Positions 32,998 to 44,186 of a stretch of 64,000 bases of DNA are shown here, in pieces. The stretch's first letter is position 1. Each line of letters starts with the position of its first letter. The DNA is taken from the NCBI GenBank assembly GCA_030374805.1, contig JARGSG010000191.1:186001-250000 (forward strand). Direction: 5' to 3'. The translations under genes were made by a program, and so were the position numbers. The stretch comes from Gracilaria gracilis. Lineage: Eukaryota; Rhodophyta; Florideophyceae; Gracilariales; Gracilariaceae. The notes beneath the pieces were generated by a model, which worked only from the letters and a program-made list of their open reading frames with translations, was not told the origin of the DNA and searched no databases.

Positions 32998-33283
32998 CAC
33001 AGAAAATATGTTTGAATTCTTTTGAAACCAGAGGCTGGACAAAGATGTTATTTCATATTTTCAACATTTCATCCAAGCCACCCCAACCACACGTGTGCTG
33101 CAGTAGAAAAGCCGTCTTCCCTCCATCTCCCAACCCCTTCCATGACCTACCTTCTTCCTGGTCACACCTTCTACCGGGATGTATTCATGTTATTCCAGAA
33201 CCGAGAGTATGTTTCGGTTGCGAAAATAGAACGTTATATCTTCGTAGAAGGTAGAAGACCCTCACACTTTGTATACAACTACG

Positions 33284-33760
33284 TGGCTAGGAATAGGACA
33301 TCCGTTAGATGAGATGGAACTAGTACATCTTCTATCTTTATCTTATATAAAGAATTTCCTATTCCTACGCTGTTCTCGGAAGTTTTTGCACACCCTCACG
33401 CTCCATAGCTAGGAATAGGACATGCATTAGATGATAAAAAAATTAGTACATCTTCTATTTTTATATCATGTAAGATGTGGTCTATTCCAATGGTGCTTGG
33501 GGAGGTTTCCGCACACTTTCACGCTTCGGAGCTAGAAATAGAACATCTATTGGATGGAATAAAGTTAGTACATCTTCTATCTTTATATGGTTTAGTGGAT
33601 GTCTTATTTCTATGCTGCTTGCGGAGGTTTTCGCACACCCTCATGCTTTGTAGCTAGAAATAGGACAAACACTGAATGGTATAAAGTTAGTACATCTTCT
33701 ATATTTGTATCGTTGCGTGGATTTCCTATTCCTATGCTGCTTGCAATTTCTAGCTAGGAT
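33284..33760 (+). repeat. Four tandem ~122-bp units, left arm of the foldback
   Basis: Units start with GCTAG(G/A)AATAG(G/A)AC at about 33285, 33408, 33531 and 33652. Each contains a TTAGTACATCTTCTAT motif and a TTTTTGCACACC/GTTTTCGCACACC motif. Units differ by scattered substitutions. Confidence 0.75.
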
Positions 33761-33884
33761 TAGGCAGTCCGCTGTCTCAAGGCGCCGTGAGTACCGATCG
33801 TCTTTCCCAGGGTGAAACTAACATGGAGCGCAACTCAAACTACTTCTTTCCCTCACTCCATGAAATACTTTTTACTATGGTTAT

Positions 33885-34262
33885 CCTATTCTTAGCCAAA
33901 TGGTTGTGACAAAACATGAAAACCTCCCCAAGCAGCAGAAGATTAGGACATGAGCTTTATAACATAAAATAAGAAGATATACTATATTCATGTTATGGAA
34001 CGGATGTCCTAATCCTAGCTACAAAGCGCAAGCAGCATAGGAATATAACATCTTTTATATAAGATAAAGATAACAGATGTGCTAACTTCATCTCATCTAA
34101 CGGAGGTCCTATACCTAGCTACGAAGCGTGAGGGTGTGCGAAAACCTCCGCAAGCAGCATAAAAATAGGACATCTCCTACAAGATACAAAATAACAGATG
34201 TACTGATTTTATATCATCTAATAGATGTTCTATTCCTAGCTTCGAAGCGTGAGGGTGTGCAT
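33885..34262 (-). repeat. Inverted ~122-bp units, right arm of the foldback
   Basis: Copies in the opposite orientation carry CCTAGCTACGAAGCGTGAGG and AACAGATGTACTGATTT, the complements of the left-arm motifs. About three to four units, more diverged than on the left. Confidence 0.7.
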
Positions 34263-34512
34263 CCTTCTACGGAGATACATCGTTCTATTTCCGCAACCGA
34301 GACACATACATTCGGTTGTAGAAGAAGATGAATATATCACGGTAGAAGGTGTGACCAGGAAGAAGTTAGGGCGAAAAAGGTGTTAGGCGGTGGAGTGGAG
34401 ACGGCTTTTGTACAGCAGCGCACGTGTGGATGGGGTGGAGTGGATGCAAAATGTTGAAAATGTCATCTTTGTCCAGATGCTCATTTCGAAAAAACTCAAA
34501 AATATTGTTTGA

Positions 34513-34584
34513 GATAGCGGACCAGGATGTCGTGGCGCTTCATCGGTGCACCGATGAAGCGCCACGACACCCCGGTCCGCTGTC
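34513..34584. repeat. ~72-bp near-perfect palindrome, copy E
   Basis: The best-preserved copy. GGCGCTTCATCGGTGCACCG and its complement form the centre; the outer arms are GATAGCGGACCAGGATGTCG and CGACACCCCGGTCCGCTGTC. Only a few mismatches lie in a stem of about 36 bp with essentially no loop. Confidence 0.9.
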
Positions 34585-34732
34585 CCAACGCGCCGTGAGT
34601 GATGAAGCTAGGGCGGTAGTACACGTGGCACCGCCAACGTACCATAAGCAGTGAAATTCGCCCGCTTTCAATGCGCCCTGTGTGATGAAACTGGGGTGCT
34701 AGCATACTTGGCTCCGCCAACGTGCCGTTTAC

Positions 34733-34797
34733 AGCCGACTGGGGTGTCGTAACGCTTCATGGGTGCAAAGCGCCCCGACACACCGGTCCGCTGTCTC
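34733..34797. repeat. ~70-bp palindrome, copy F
   Basis: A decayed copy with GACTGGGGTGTCGTAACGCT and CGACACACCGGTCCGCTGTC; part of the centre is missing. Confidence 0.7.
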
Positions 34798-35485
34798 AGA
34801 GTGAAATTAGTCCGCCACAAATTTTATTTATTTCTTTATTCCTCAAACATTGTGATACAAGCGTACTATAGATGTGAGTAGCTTGATGTAGCTTTTCAAA
34901 TGTCCCGCGAGTATGCTATAAAATTTTAATTAGCCACAGTTTGTAGTTTAAACTAATATTGAGCGGACGCACATCCGTGATGACGTAGACCGAAAGGAAC
35001 GGGAGTGAAAGTTACAACTAGCTAACCGATCTCGCGAGCGTTCTCGACGGTCGTAGACAACCTTTTCAATTCTATCAGCCTCGTGTAACCCCGATGCAGC
35101 CTCGCAAGCATAAAGGGGGCGGGAATCACGACGACCGAACCCAAGTACAGGGGTGTCAGAAATACTGCCCCTAACTTGAAAGAGAGGGGGGGCAAGAGGC
35201 ACTAGGCGGCGTATGCCACCATCGAGAGCAATGACGATGGAGCCTTCGCCCGCTGTTACGCCGGTAGTGAAAGGCGGCGATGCGGTGCATATGTTTGTGA
35301 CGGTTGAAAAAGAAAAGAGCAGGGTGAAAGTGGGCACCGCGGAGGTGAGAGGTGTGTAGTCCGCCGGTCGTGCCGGGAAGGCTCTTTGCCGTTCGCTTTA
35401 TGAGCATCTTCCGAACGCGACTGTCCTAGAAGGTGAAGACTTGGTTGTGATCTGAAGGACGAAGATAATAAGTCATGGAAGCTCG
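34798..35485. other. Spacer between the foldback and the ParB/oxygenase-like gene
   Basis: It should hold that gene's promoter. A minus-strand ORF (34948-35337, 129 codons; SIVIALDGGIRRLVPLAPP) looks more protein-like than its surroundings but was not recognised. Confidence 0.3.
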
Positions 35486-38400
35486 ATGTACCCTTACGCT
35501 TTTCGAGGTCCTGAAGAGCCACCAAGTACGCTGAATCAGCTGTTCTGGGCGGGATTTTATGCATGGAATACGTCGATGATTGCCCAAATCGAGATTCTGC
35601 AAAGTCTCACTCCAGAGTCCGGGGCTGGCAAGTCACCTACATCTCAGCCTGAAAAAAATGGTGGTTCTGGAGGTCGAGAAATCTGCTGAAGAAGCTTGCA
35701 AAACTCCAGGAAAGTCTTCTCAAGGGACGAAGAATTCCGTGGGAGCAAGCGTCAGTGTCATAAAGGACTCCAACGACGATATTGTGGAGGTTTTTCAAAC
35801 AATTAAGACTCCACTTGCTGACCTGAAGAAGGACTTATTAGATGAAGGAGACCGTGTTCCTTCGGAGAAAATTGACAACACCCTGTCTCTCAAGAAGATT
35901 TCCTTCGCCGACTATGTTCAGCGCCGGTTGACAATGGATATCGAGATGATTGAAATCCGGAAGAAGACAGTTCGAAGTGTGAATCTGGGACACAAGGAGG
36001 CGACGATGATGAAATGTCGCAACTTTGGGTGGCTTTCGTCTGCAGGTTCGATTGCTGTGGCATCTTTAGGCGAGTATGGTATGAATGAAATAGTTGTTGA
36101 TTGGAGAATTGTTGTGCCCGTAACCCTCATAGACGGATATCACCGAATTCCTGTGCTACGAGACTTGCATGGGGAAGGCGGAAAGTGGGTAAATATAGTC
36201 TGTTCTTTGGATGTTTTGCTGTGGGAAAAAAAATGAGAAGGCCACGACAAAGAAAGAGGCACTAGGACTCGGAAATCTTCTCAACGAGATGAGTTGGAAT
36301 GGGCTGAAGCTGTCATTCGTGGACAAAATTCATAGCACGGTATATTTTGTGCAGAATGTTGTGGACGAGCCACATCTGGATGTGACGAGCATTACTTCGA
36401 AGCAGTTTACTGGTGCTTTGAAGAGAAGTGAGGCCATCTGGGACTACAGCGTGCGTCCCTTGACTTATTACGCGACACTCGCTCTGACGTTTGTGGAATG
36501 TGAGGGGCTTTTGGAGTTCTTTGAGAAGGTGTGTGAAGAGGGTCCAGCCCTGAGGTTGACGCATATCTCGAGTGACTTTCTGAGGGGTATCGCCGATGGG
36601 CAGTTTCGATTTGTCGTACGTTGCTTGCAATGGCATGTGGAACTGATGTTGTCTTTTTCTACGAGAACCGTTCGTTTTGAAGACATGGGAAAGCACTTCT
36701 TTCAATGTGCCATAGGTATATCAACCTATGTAATCTCAATGGGAAGGAGAAGAAGATTAGTGTTGAAGAAGTATTGCAGACAGTATTCAGCTTGGGAGGT
36801 AAAAATGTGTCTGTGATGGAATATCTGGGTATGCGGACAGGAAAAATGGAACTTAGTCGTGCGAGACGTTTATAGGACGGGATGGTGTGTAGAAGGGTGA
36901 GGACCGCGGGTAACAAGCTTCAAGAAGTTTTCAAAGTATCGCTTCAAACTTCAGAGGAGGTGAAGGAGGAGGGGCAAGGGGTTGTTGAAGCCGTGGGTGT
37001 AGGTCATGGTACGACAACCGCAGCATTTAATGAGGGTTAAGAAGCTCCCATGTTTTTGGAAGCTTCCATGAAGGGAGAAGATGAAGCAGAGCCATCAGGG
37101 TTGAGGCGGAGCACACGTAAAAAGATTGATCCGGGCCGGCTGAAAGAGGATTAGGGTAGCTCGGCTGGGAGCAAGAAGAAGAAGAAGAGGAGGTTAATTG
37201 ATCTTACTGACGATGAGGATGAGGTAGAAACCAACCTGCTCCGAAGAGGATGAAGAAGGGCACCGTGAAGGCCCCTTCTGGAGATATACCAATGGAAGTT
37301 GTTACTTTATTCAGGAATGTGACGAAGCCGGCATTGAAGAAGTTTTTCAAATAACAGAGTATCAATTTGGTTTCGTGGAGCGAGGATGAAAGTTGTTGCA
37401 GTGAAAACGATGCTAGGTTCGTTCAGGATGAAGAAGAAGGGGTGGAGGAAAGAACGATGCGTGCATTTGAAGATAAGAATCCCGAGAAACCACCGAAACG
37501 GATGAATAAGGCAGATCAGTGGGCTGGGGGATCGGATAGGTCAGGGACGAAGCTCATGAATGCGCTACCGAGTGAGTTGGTGGGAGGGGAAAATGCAGTG
37601 AAACATCAGCGCCTGTGGATGGAGATGATTTATTTGCGAAAGGAGCACAGGGCGGGGTGTTTGGAGGTGGCTGATTTGAGAGCGGTCCATCACGCGGTGT
37701 ACTGGCATGCCGCCCGGAATGTGCAAAAAGACCTGGGTAGAACGAAAGAACCAGTTCATGGGATGAAGATTCCGTTGAATGGAAAGCCGAGAGGGGAGGA
37801 AGAAGCTCTTTGGATGGCGGCGATGGAGAGTGATGACCTCGTTCGAGAGTACTTTGCGGCCAAGAGTATGGAATTGATGGAAAGGGGTTTCTGTATTTTG
37901 GAACACTTCGGAACTGACGAAGATATGTCAGAGGAGTCCAAGAAAAGGGGCTTGGTTGAGGATGAAGATGTGACGGAAGGGGTGCTGGAGTTTTTTGAGA
38001 AGGACTTCGAGGAGCAGCCAGACTTGAAGTATGAAGAAAACCGAATGAAATGGAATCCCATCATCAACGCCGGGGAAGAAAAGGATGCTGGGAACTGGAT
38101 GCTAGGAATTGGACGATTTATTACGACCAAGAAGGGGATTGTTGATTGCATGGAATCTGATGAGAAGAATGTGATGATGGTGAGAAAGCAGACCTTGTTG
38201 GATGCAAGATTTGGGAAAATTGCATCGGCTATTCGCCTTTGTAACAACAGCAAAACAATGGAAAGAATGTATGCGCCGCAGACCGGACGGGGTGTGTTGT
38301 GTACGGGGGAGGAATGCCCAAGGCAGGTGTTGTACACTGATTTTCGAGGGTTCACGAATGTGGAGAAGGATAAGGGAGATATTCTGGGGTTCTTTGTGAT

Positions 38401-38856
38401 GGCCTCGGCGGCAGTTCATTTATGATACCGGTTTTTAAGAGGTCACACAATATGTATGTGACGGATGACAAAAGTTTGAGGAGGTTATCACGTACAATGG
38501 ATGTGAAGAAGTTCAGGGTTCCACCTTAGTCTGTGTTTATTGGTAGAGGGGAGGTGTTTCATGCGAGATCTGGGTACATGGATGCGATGGTGAAAGTGAA
38601 TTGCCTGAGGTATCACATGTAATCTGTACCAGAAGGATACAAGCTTCCTGACGCGATGCACGTGGAGCCAGCGTTTGGGCCAAAGTTCGTAGATGAGAAC
38701 TCTATGCTAGTAGAAGACCCAAACGACGAGGTGGACGATGATGAAGGCTTGGAGGAAGAGATTGAAATGGAAGATATAGAAGATGGAGAGGACGAGTACG
38801 AAGAGGAAGATGAAGATATTTCAGGTGGGCATGCTGAGCATGCAGATAGAGATTAG
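35486..38856 (+). pseudogene. Decayed large gene: ParB-like segment, basic linker, candidate 2OG-Fe(II) oxygenase, acidic tail
   Basis: Protein-like sequence runs across several frames from ATG 35486 to the stop at 38856, about 1100 codons in all. An N-terminal segment (about 35920-36220) resembles ParB/sulfiredoxin-fold nucleases: ADYVQRRLTMDIEMIEIRKK, SAGSIAVASLGEYGMNEIVV and VTLIDGYHRIPVLRDL, the last like the DG-x-HR box. A middle stretch near 37100-37220 is basic, with LRRSTRKKIDPGRLKE and a KKKKKRR cluster, suggesting nuclear location. The C-terminal part (about 37600-38640) resembles a double-stranded beta-helix oxygenase: QVLYTDFRG at the HxD position (His read as Tyr), FIGRGEVFHARSGYMD with the distal His, and NCLRYHM with a basic residue. 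The last 60 residues are nearly all Asp/Glu. A one-base excess in an 8-A run at 36226-36233 and other breaks interrupt it. Confidence 0.45.
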
Positions 38857-39480
38857 GAGGAAGGACAGATGATAATGGATGACTACGATGAGTATGTATA
38901 ATGTAGCACTTATACTGTTGTGTTTGTTTGTGATAGAGACTTTACATAAAAAGTGAACAGGTGATTTGTTTAAGAGGCAACTTAAAAGGAATTGGAGAAA
39001 AAACGGGTTGTGTGTGTAGTTGCAACGAGTACGAGGTTTACAATTTGTTCTAATTACTAGAGAATGTGATGTCTAAGAACATTGATATAGTTGGTGTGGA
39101 AAGGGGCAGTGTCCTGCCTTCCGGCTAGTTTTTCATCTGCGGAGGTGAGATAGAAGTTAGCATTTCTGGATTCATACTCCGAGAAAGAAGCGGGGAAGGA
39201 AGTAAGGGTGCTGCCGTATACCAGAAGAGATTCCACTGCAGAAGGGATATTGAAAAAGAGACCTGTCTTGAAGGTGACTATTCCAAGAAGCTCCTTCATT
39301 ACAGTTGAGACAATAGTTTGTACTTGGTAGCAGGGGGGTCGACTTGTCACTAGGGACAAGCCACAATTTATTGTGCTCACATTCTATTTGAAAGGGCAAC
39401 AGAGTACACAGAATCTATTATATGCCTGTTACTATAGGGGGGAGTCTGAAACAGCGAGCATCCTCTTGGTCTCGGCGTAG
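38857..39480. other. Intergenic, between the oxygenase-like gene and a LINE
   Basis: Short minus-strand ORFs (39057-39399) have no recognisable motifs. The 3' end of the LINE on the minus strand is probably near 39480-39850, but no poly(A) or target duplication was identified. Confidence 0.3.
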
Positions 39481-39900
39481 GAGTCAGTAGAGAAACTAAT
39501 CTATGTGGGCTCTAAAGCCTAGGCTAGTATTCTGGTTTGTCAAAGTCGAAGTCGAGCCCAACCTTGTGGAGGAAGGGGAAAGTTGGGCGGAGATTTCGGC
39601 TGTCAGAGTGGTTGTCTAGAGGGAGGAGTATTGATTAATCAGAGTGTTCTGCCTCCACCAGTTCACAGCTGTTGCTCAGCACCATTTCCGTTTCCAACAC
39701 GGAGTTACTAAATCAAAAGATCTTCAGCCTTGACGTGGCGGTTTGGCTGTTCTAGCTCGTTGGACCCTGTACTGGGCTAGTCCTTTAATGGGGATCCCTT
39801 GTGAGAGAGTATTTTTCCAAGACCATGGAGGCTTCAGTTTCCTGAGACTCCGTTTAATTACTAGATTCCAAAAGGTGGCGAATATCCGGTAGCAAAATTC

Positions 39901-42681
39901 TTAAAGACTCTCTGCGTACCGGGACCTTACCAAGATACCACAAAACAGCCTCGTGGATAGCCTTGTGTGATAATATCGGAGGCGAAAGAGGGGATGATGG
40001 GTCTTAGACAGCGGTATAAAACGCGCCCTGCTTAGCTTAGCCAGCTCAAATTGTTCCCTATAAACCTTGTTCTTGAATGATTCTTTGAAGTCAGTCAGGA
40101 GTTCCGGCTTGACGGGAAGAGTCACCCCAGAGAGTAGCGAATTGATTGAGGGGTAATCACGCACAGTGATCTATGCCCTTATTGACCTTGCTTGGAGTTC
40201 CTTTTCCAATGGCGTCCGTGGGGATAATATCTCCTTGGTGCGCGTATGAAAACGAGCTGCGAGCACCACACCTTGGACACGGCGTCTGACCCTAATCGAC
40301 GGCAAACGCAGTAATGCGTGAGCCCTCTGTAGGCAGGACGGTGTGACTTTGGTTAACAGCACCCAAGTGAGTACTTTCAGTTCAAGCTTCTGAGCCACGT
40401 CATCGATTTCCGGTGTTTTTGGTTGGATAGAGAGGAGGTATTCGAAGATGGGGTAGACCTTAGTGCGTACTAGGGTTAGTTTGCTTAGCATTAGCAACGG
40501 GACGTTAAGTGTCAAGCGCCTGAGCATGCGTAGCAGATTGCGACCAGCTTCCAGCCGGTCTTAGAGTTTGTGATGGGAGATTCCAGTAACCATGAAGTAG
40601 AATCCCAGGTAGATGACCACTTCTTTGCACGAGAGAGGTTGATCATCAAGAAAGAACGCGCGCGAAATGGGCGGCCCCATGACGAAAGACTTAGTCTGAT
40701 TCTACTTCATGTGTTGTTCTTTTGCCCATTCTGAACACGCAGCTAATTGACGGGCAAGCGTGGTGTAGTTGCGAGCCAGCAGGAGCACATCGTCAGCGAA
40801 GCAACTGGTGACACTCATCGGGATGCGATTAAGTAATTCCAAGAAGACATCCATGAAGATGTTAAAGAGAGTTGGGCTGAGCGGATCACCTTGTGGGACG
40901 CAAAGAATCATGAAAATTAACCCATTAGATATCTGTCCTACCGTACGAAAACCCATTGGCGAAAGTACAGCAGGAACCATGTCTACTATGGGGTCCACGA
41001 TGCGGTCACGAACGACTTGGAGCAGTTTTTCCCTCGGTACCGAAAGGTAAGCAATTTTTTTGATGTCGAGCGAAGCCGCTGGAGAAAATCCAGATGAGAG
41101 CGAACTAGAAGCGTATATAGCAGCAACTTCCGTATTCGAACCTCTAATGAAGCCCCATTGATTACGATGAAGCAAATAAAGCCCTGAAGTCCTATAGTGT
41201 ATCGCCTTTGTTAGCACCTTTCTCAACTTGGAGAGCAGTGCGATTGGGCGGTAGTTTGATGGAGTTTTGTAGTATCCTTTTTTCTTATAGACGGGGTGAT
41301 GTAGCCATTACGCTTAAGACGTGAGACGTATGCGAGGCGTCCTACCGCAGTCCATAGTGCCATTAGAGCATGAGTAAGTAGTTCCTTGTCCAATTTGAGT
41401 GCCTCAATTGGCACTAGATCTGGGCCTGGGGACTTCTTCTTAGCTGCAGACATGATAGCGAGTTTAATAGAATCTTCGAAGTCTTGGGGAACTTCAAAGT
41501 GTTGAGGTTGGACCTCAGAATATTCCAGTGGTTGAGAGTCTTGCATAAACTTTGTGTACTCTTCAGAATTGGCGGTTTTCTTATCCACAGACGATTCAAA
41601 CGTGGCTTGGAGGCGGCGGCTTATGGGTACGAGTTCCTCAGGGGGTCCTTGCATAAGCAGGTCGCGTTGTTGGGCAAGAATCTTGCGGCGATTCCTACGG
41701 AACATCCGTTTGATCTTGCGATCAAGGTCATTTGCTGCAGCATGGTCAGCCAGATCCTTACTACGTAGCAGGCGGGAACTGTGCTTTTCCATATGGTCTA
41801 GTGCGCGAGTCCATCCGGGTTTGGAACGGGGAGGCTTTGGCGAGAGGTTTTCTCTCCATGGTCTCAGGATTGCTTCAGCTAGCAAGGTGGTAGCCGAATC
41901 CAGTTCCTGAGAGGCTGAGGCGTTGTTAAGCAAATTTTTAATGAAGGGAATGTGCTTACGATAGGAATTGTGAGCATCCCGCTTGAGCGACGGGTTGTTG
42001 AGCAAGGCTTGTGGTATCCTTTCTTCTAGAGACTTCGGCGTTACCAAAGAAAATTCTGCTGTAACAAAGGAGTGATCAAAATAACAAATACCTGCACGAC
42101 CGATACTCCTGACATGTCGATTCCTTTTATCAAGAATAGATCGACCACACTAGAGCCTCTGTGTGATCGAAAAGTTGGAGCAAATGGAGCCACGATTAAG
42201 CACCGTGATTTGGCACACCATTGGTAGAGCTGGAGCTCTGTGGATTAGACATTCTCTCCCACTTATTGTGTCGGGCGTTGAGGTCACCAACAATAAGCGT
42301 CTCACCTCTAAAGAGGCGAGTGAGTTCCATCAAGAAGGCCTTGAGGTCCTCTTTCGCCGCCTGTGGCTTGATGTAGGCCACGATTACATTGATAGACCGA
42401 AAGATTCCAACGAGAATCTGGAACGCAGCGTTCGATATCGACTCGCGCTTTTTAGAAGCTTTAAAGTCTTTAAAGAAGACTGCTACTCCTCCACCCAGTC
42501 GTGAGCGGTTTGGGGATGCATAACCATCAGTTGAGTACCAGAAGAAAGAGTCTTCTGTGATCCAGTTGCCGTATGACCAAGTTTCGGTGATACAGACAAG
42601 GTCAGGGGACGTTAACAGCGATTTAACGCTGTCTAGTTTGGGCGTGGTGCACCCAGTGATGTTGAAGTTGGTGACAATCAT
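39901..42681 (-). pseudogene. LINE ORF2: APE-type endonuclease and reverse transcriptase, broken
   Basis: The endonuclease start (42681-42196) shows TNFNITGCTTPKLDSV, LVCITETWSYG, GGGVAVFF and LIVGDLNARHNKW, the APE-type motifs for a metal-dependent nicking enzyme. It stops after about 160 residues. The RT part begins in another frame (42047-41223) with SPGPDLVPIEALK and continues (41226-40702) with LSPMGFR, VPQGDPLSPTLFNIFMD and the catalytic SCFADDVLLLA. A third piece (40527-40171) has LLSIQPKTPEIDDVAQK and RIRV-type C-terminal sequence. At least four stops or shifts separate these pieces, so the element cannot move on its own. Confidence 0.85.
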
Positions 42682-43730
42682 TGTTCGCTACCCCCAGGGT
42701 TCGCATTAAAGATTTCGTTCTGGGTTTGGTCGTCCTGATTTTTTGTAGAGCCAACAGATTCCTTTGATGGGGACGGGGACGGAGAATGGAGTTGTAGGTC
42801 AGGGTGTTTCTCTCCAAAAGCATCAGCTTGGTTGCCGTACCAGATTTTTGCCGAAAGAGACGTAGATCGGTGGAAACACCATTTCCATCTTCTAAAGCAA
42901 GCGGTGAGGTGCGACGTTGCCTTCACCGTTGCCTCGCCAGATCCTTTCGCGTCAAAGTTGGCGAGATGACGATGTTTAAGCAGCTTCATGATTGCGATCA
43001 GTCGACTAGCCAAAGGTTCATGACAAAGGACTTCTAACGCCGAGTTTCCAATAAAAGAAAGACTGATTACTGACCATTTGGGCAGAGAGAGGATTAGTGC
43101 ATGGCGTAGAGCTCGAATAGGGCCTCGGCGTACGTTGCCAAAGTAGACGGGGAGAAGTTCTGGCTTGGACTTGGCCGCTGCTGGGATCAGGCCGGCGTCG
43201 CGGAGAGCTTTGCTGGTCTCCACAAACTTTGCCTGCGTTTCGCTGGGGACTGAATTCACAGCAGGCTTTGCCGCAATCTGTGCCCAAGAGAGAGCTGCAG
43301 GCGTGGCTACGGTCTTTTTCTTCGGTATGATCTGTGCGTGAACCTTTTCAGCTACTTGTTGAATTGGTTGCGGGATGGGAGATGCTGGAGGTGCGGGATG
43401 CGTAACGTCTTCAGGGTGATTCCTAGCTTTTTTACCTTCAATAGCAAGACGGTGATTCCTTTTATCCCCCGCTTCTTTTATTGCGCGTTGCAGCACCTCT
43501 ACCTGCCTCTTGAGTAGAGAAATAGAGTCTCTTTGCATCTCAAGTTCTTCGTTTAGCACTTTGTTCTCAATCAACAATTCGTTGTATATCTTCTTGGGAT
43601 TGATTCTGAGGATAGATCCGGGATTCGGAATGAGCTTCTGAACAGGAATTGCTGGAGTAAGAGTTCGATTCTCTACCCCCTGCTTGGAGTTCTTGGCAGG
43701 ACGGGGAGCATTCGTACTCAGAGTTGGCAT
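42678..43730 (-). CDS. LINE ORF1 protein, coiled-coil
   Basis: 350 intact codons. A coiled coil spans about residues 45-90 (LLIENKVLNEELEMQRDSIS, LLKRQVEVLQRAI), as in many ORF1 nucleic-acid chaperones. A central Pro/Ala-rich region follows, then a folded block LPVYFGNVRRGPIRALRHAL. ORF1 proteins trimerise and coat the element RNA. The stop TGA (42680-42678) overlaps the next gene's ATG (42681-42679) as ATGA, an arrangement that favours termination-reinitiation coupling to ORF2. Confidence 0.65.
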   Translation of the reverse strand: MPTLSTNAPRPAKNSKQGVENRTLTPAIPVQKLIPNPGSILRINPKKIYNELLIENKVLNEELEMQRDSISLLKRQVEVLQRAIKEAGDKRNHRLAIEGKKARNHPEDVTHPAPPASPIPQPIQQVAEKVHAQIIPKKKTVATPAALSWAQIAAKPAVNSVPSETQAKFVETSKALRDAGLIPAAAKSKPELLPVYFGNVRRGPIRALRHALILSLPKWSVISLSFIGNSALEVLCHEPLASRLIAIMKLLKHRHLANFDAKGSGEATVKATSHLTACFRRWKWCFHRSTSLSAKIWYGNQADAFGEKHPDLQLHSPSPSPSKESVGSTKNQDDQTQNEIFNANPGGSEQ

Positions 43731-43830
43731 TGATAGAGATTCCTTTTGTGCTACTTCTGCCCGAACCTGGGCTGCCAGGCTTGGGGTACGTCTGTGTTCT
43801 GCAAAGTGGAATACTGGGTGATATGTGTGG

Positions 43831-44186
43831 AATAGTTGCTAGTTCTTGGCGTTATCAGGGCGCGCGCGGGGGTGGCAGAGGCTGGCACTCAAAAAATTAA
43901 CAAATTTTGGAATATTGTATTCCATCTCGCGCAGTTTAGTGCTAGGGTCTCCTATTATTTCGAGAGGTTCGCCTCGCAACCCACCCCAACTACACTCTTT
44001 TCCATGTCCCTTTTCAAATTTTCCATCCGTGCTACTTGCAATTTCCATTTCGACCGAAAATGAGAAGCAATTGCCAACCCAGCCACCCTAAGACATTCAC
44101 CCATTCCTTCCCATCTCCACCTCCACTCAACACCGCCACCCCCCTAACGTACTTTAGTCGATTTCCGCACCTTACGCGTTCGGATC
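43831..44186. other. Spacer upstream of LINE ORF1
   Basis: Probably the LINE 5' region plus the end of the coiled-coil gene. No independent feature was found. Confidence 0.35.

Larger units (their letters stand above)
32504..34797. repeat. Foldback structure: two long inverted arms with nested palindromes and tandem arrays
   Basis: The left arm (about 32727-33760) matches the reverse complement of the right arm (about 33885-34797) in order. From outside to inside each arm holds a palindrome, a segment with GGCACGTTG(A/G)C and GGTGCCA motifs, a second palindrome, an AAAATGTTGAAAATG-type segment, and four ~122-bp tandem units. Two extra palindromes extend the left side to 32504. The centre (about 33765-33880) is unpaired. 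This resembles Foldback/Galileo-type elements, whose long inverted repeats are made of subrepeats. No ORF inside is convincing. Confidence 0.75.
39481..43830 (-). mobile_element. Decayed LINE-type (non-LTR) retrotransposon
   Basis: On the minus strand a coiled-coil ORF1 is followed by an ORF2 with endonuclease and reverse-transcriptase domains, the standard layout of APE-type LINEs. The ends are estimated from where coding similarity stops. It lies between the oxygenase-like gene and the coiled-coil ORF of 44-45 kb and may have inserted into that accessory block. Confidence 0.75.

Noticed and set aside
33284-33760. Regular repeats resembling a CRISPR array
   Set aside because: Units are ~122 bp, continuous and diverged, with an inverted partner array; no repeat-spacer alternation.
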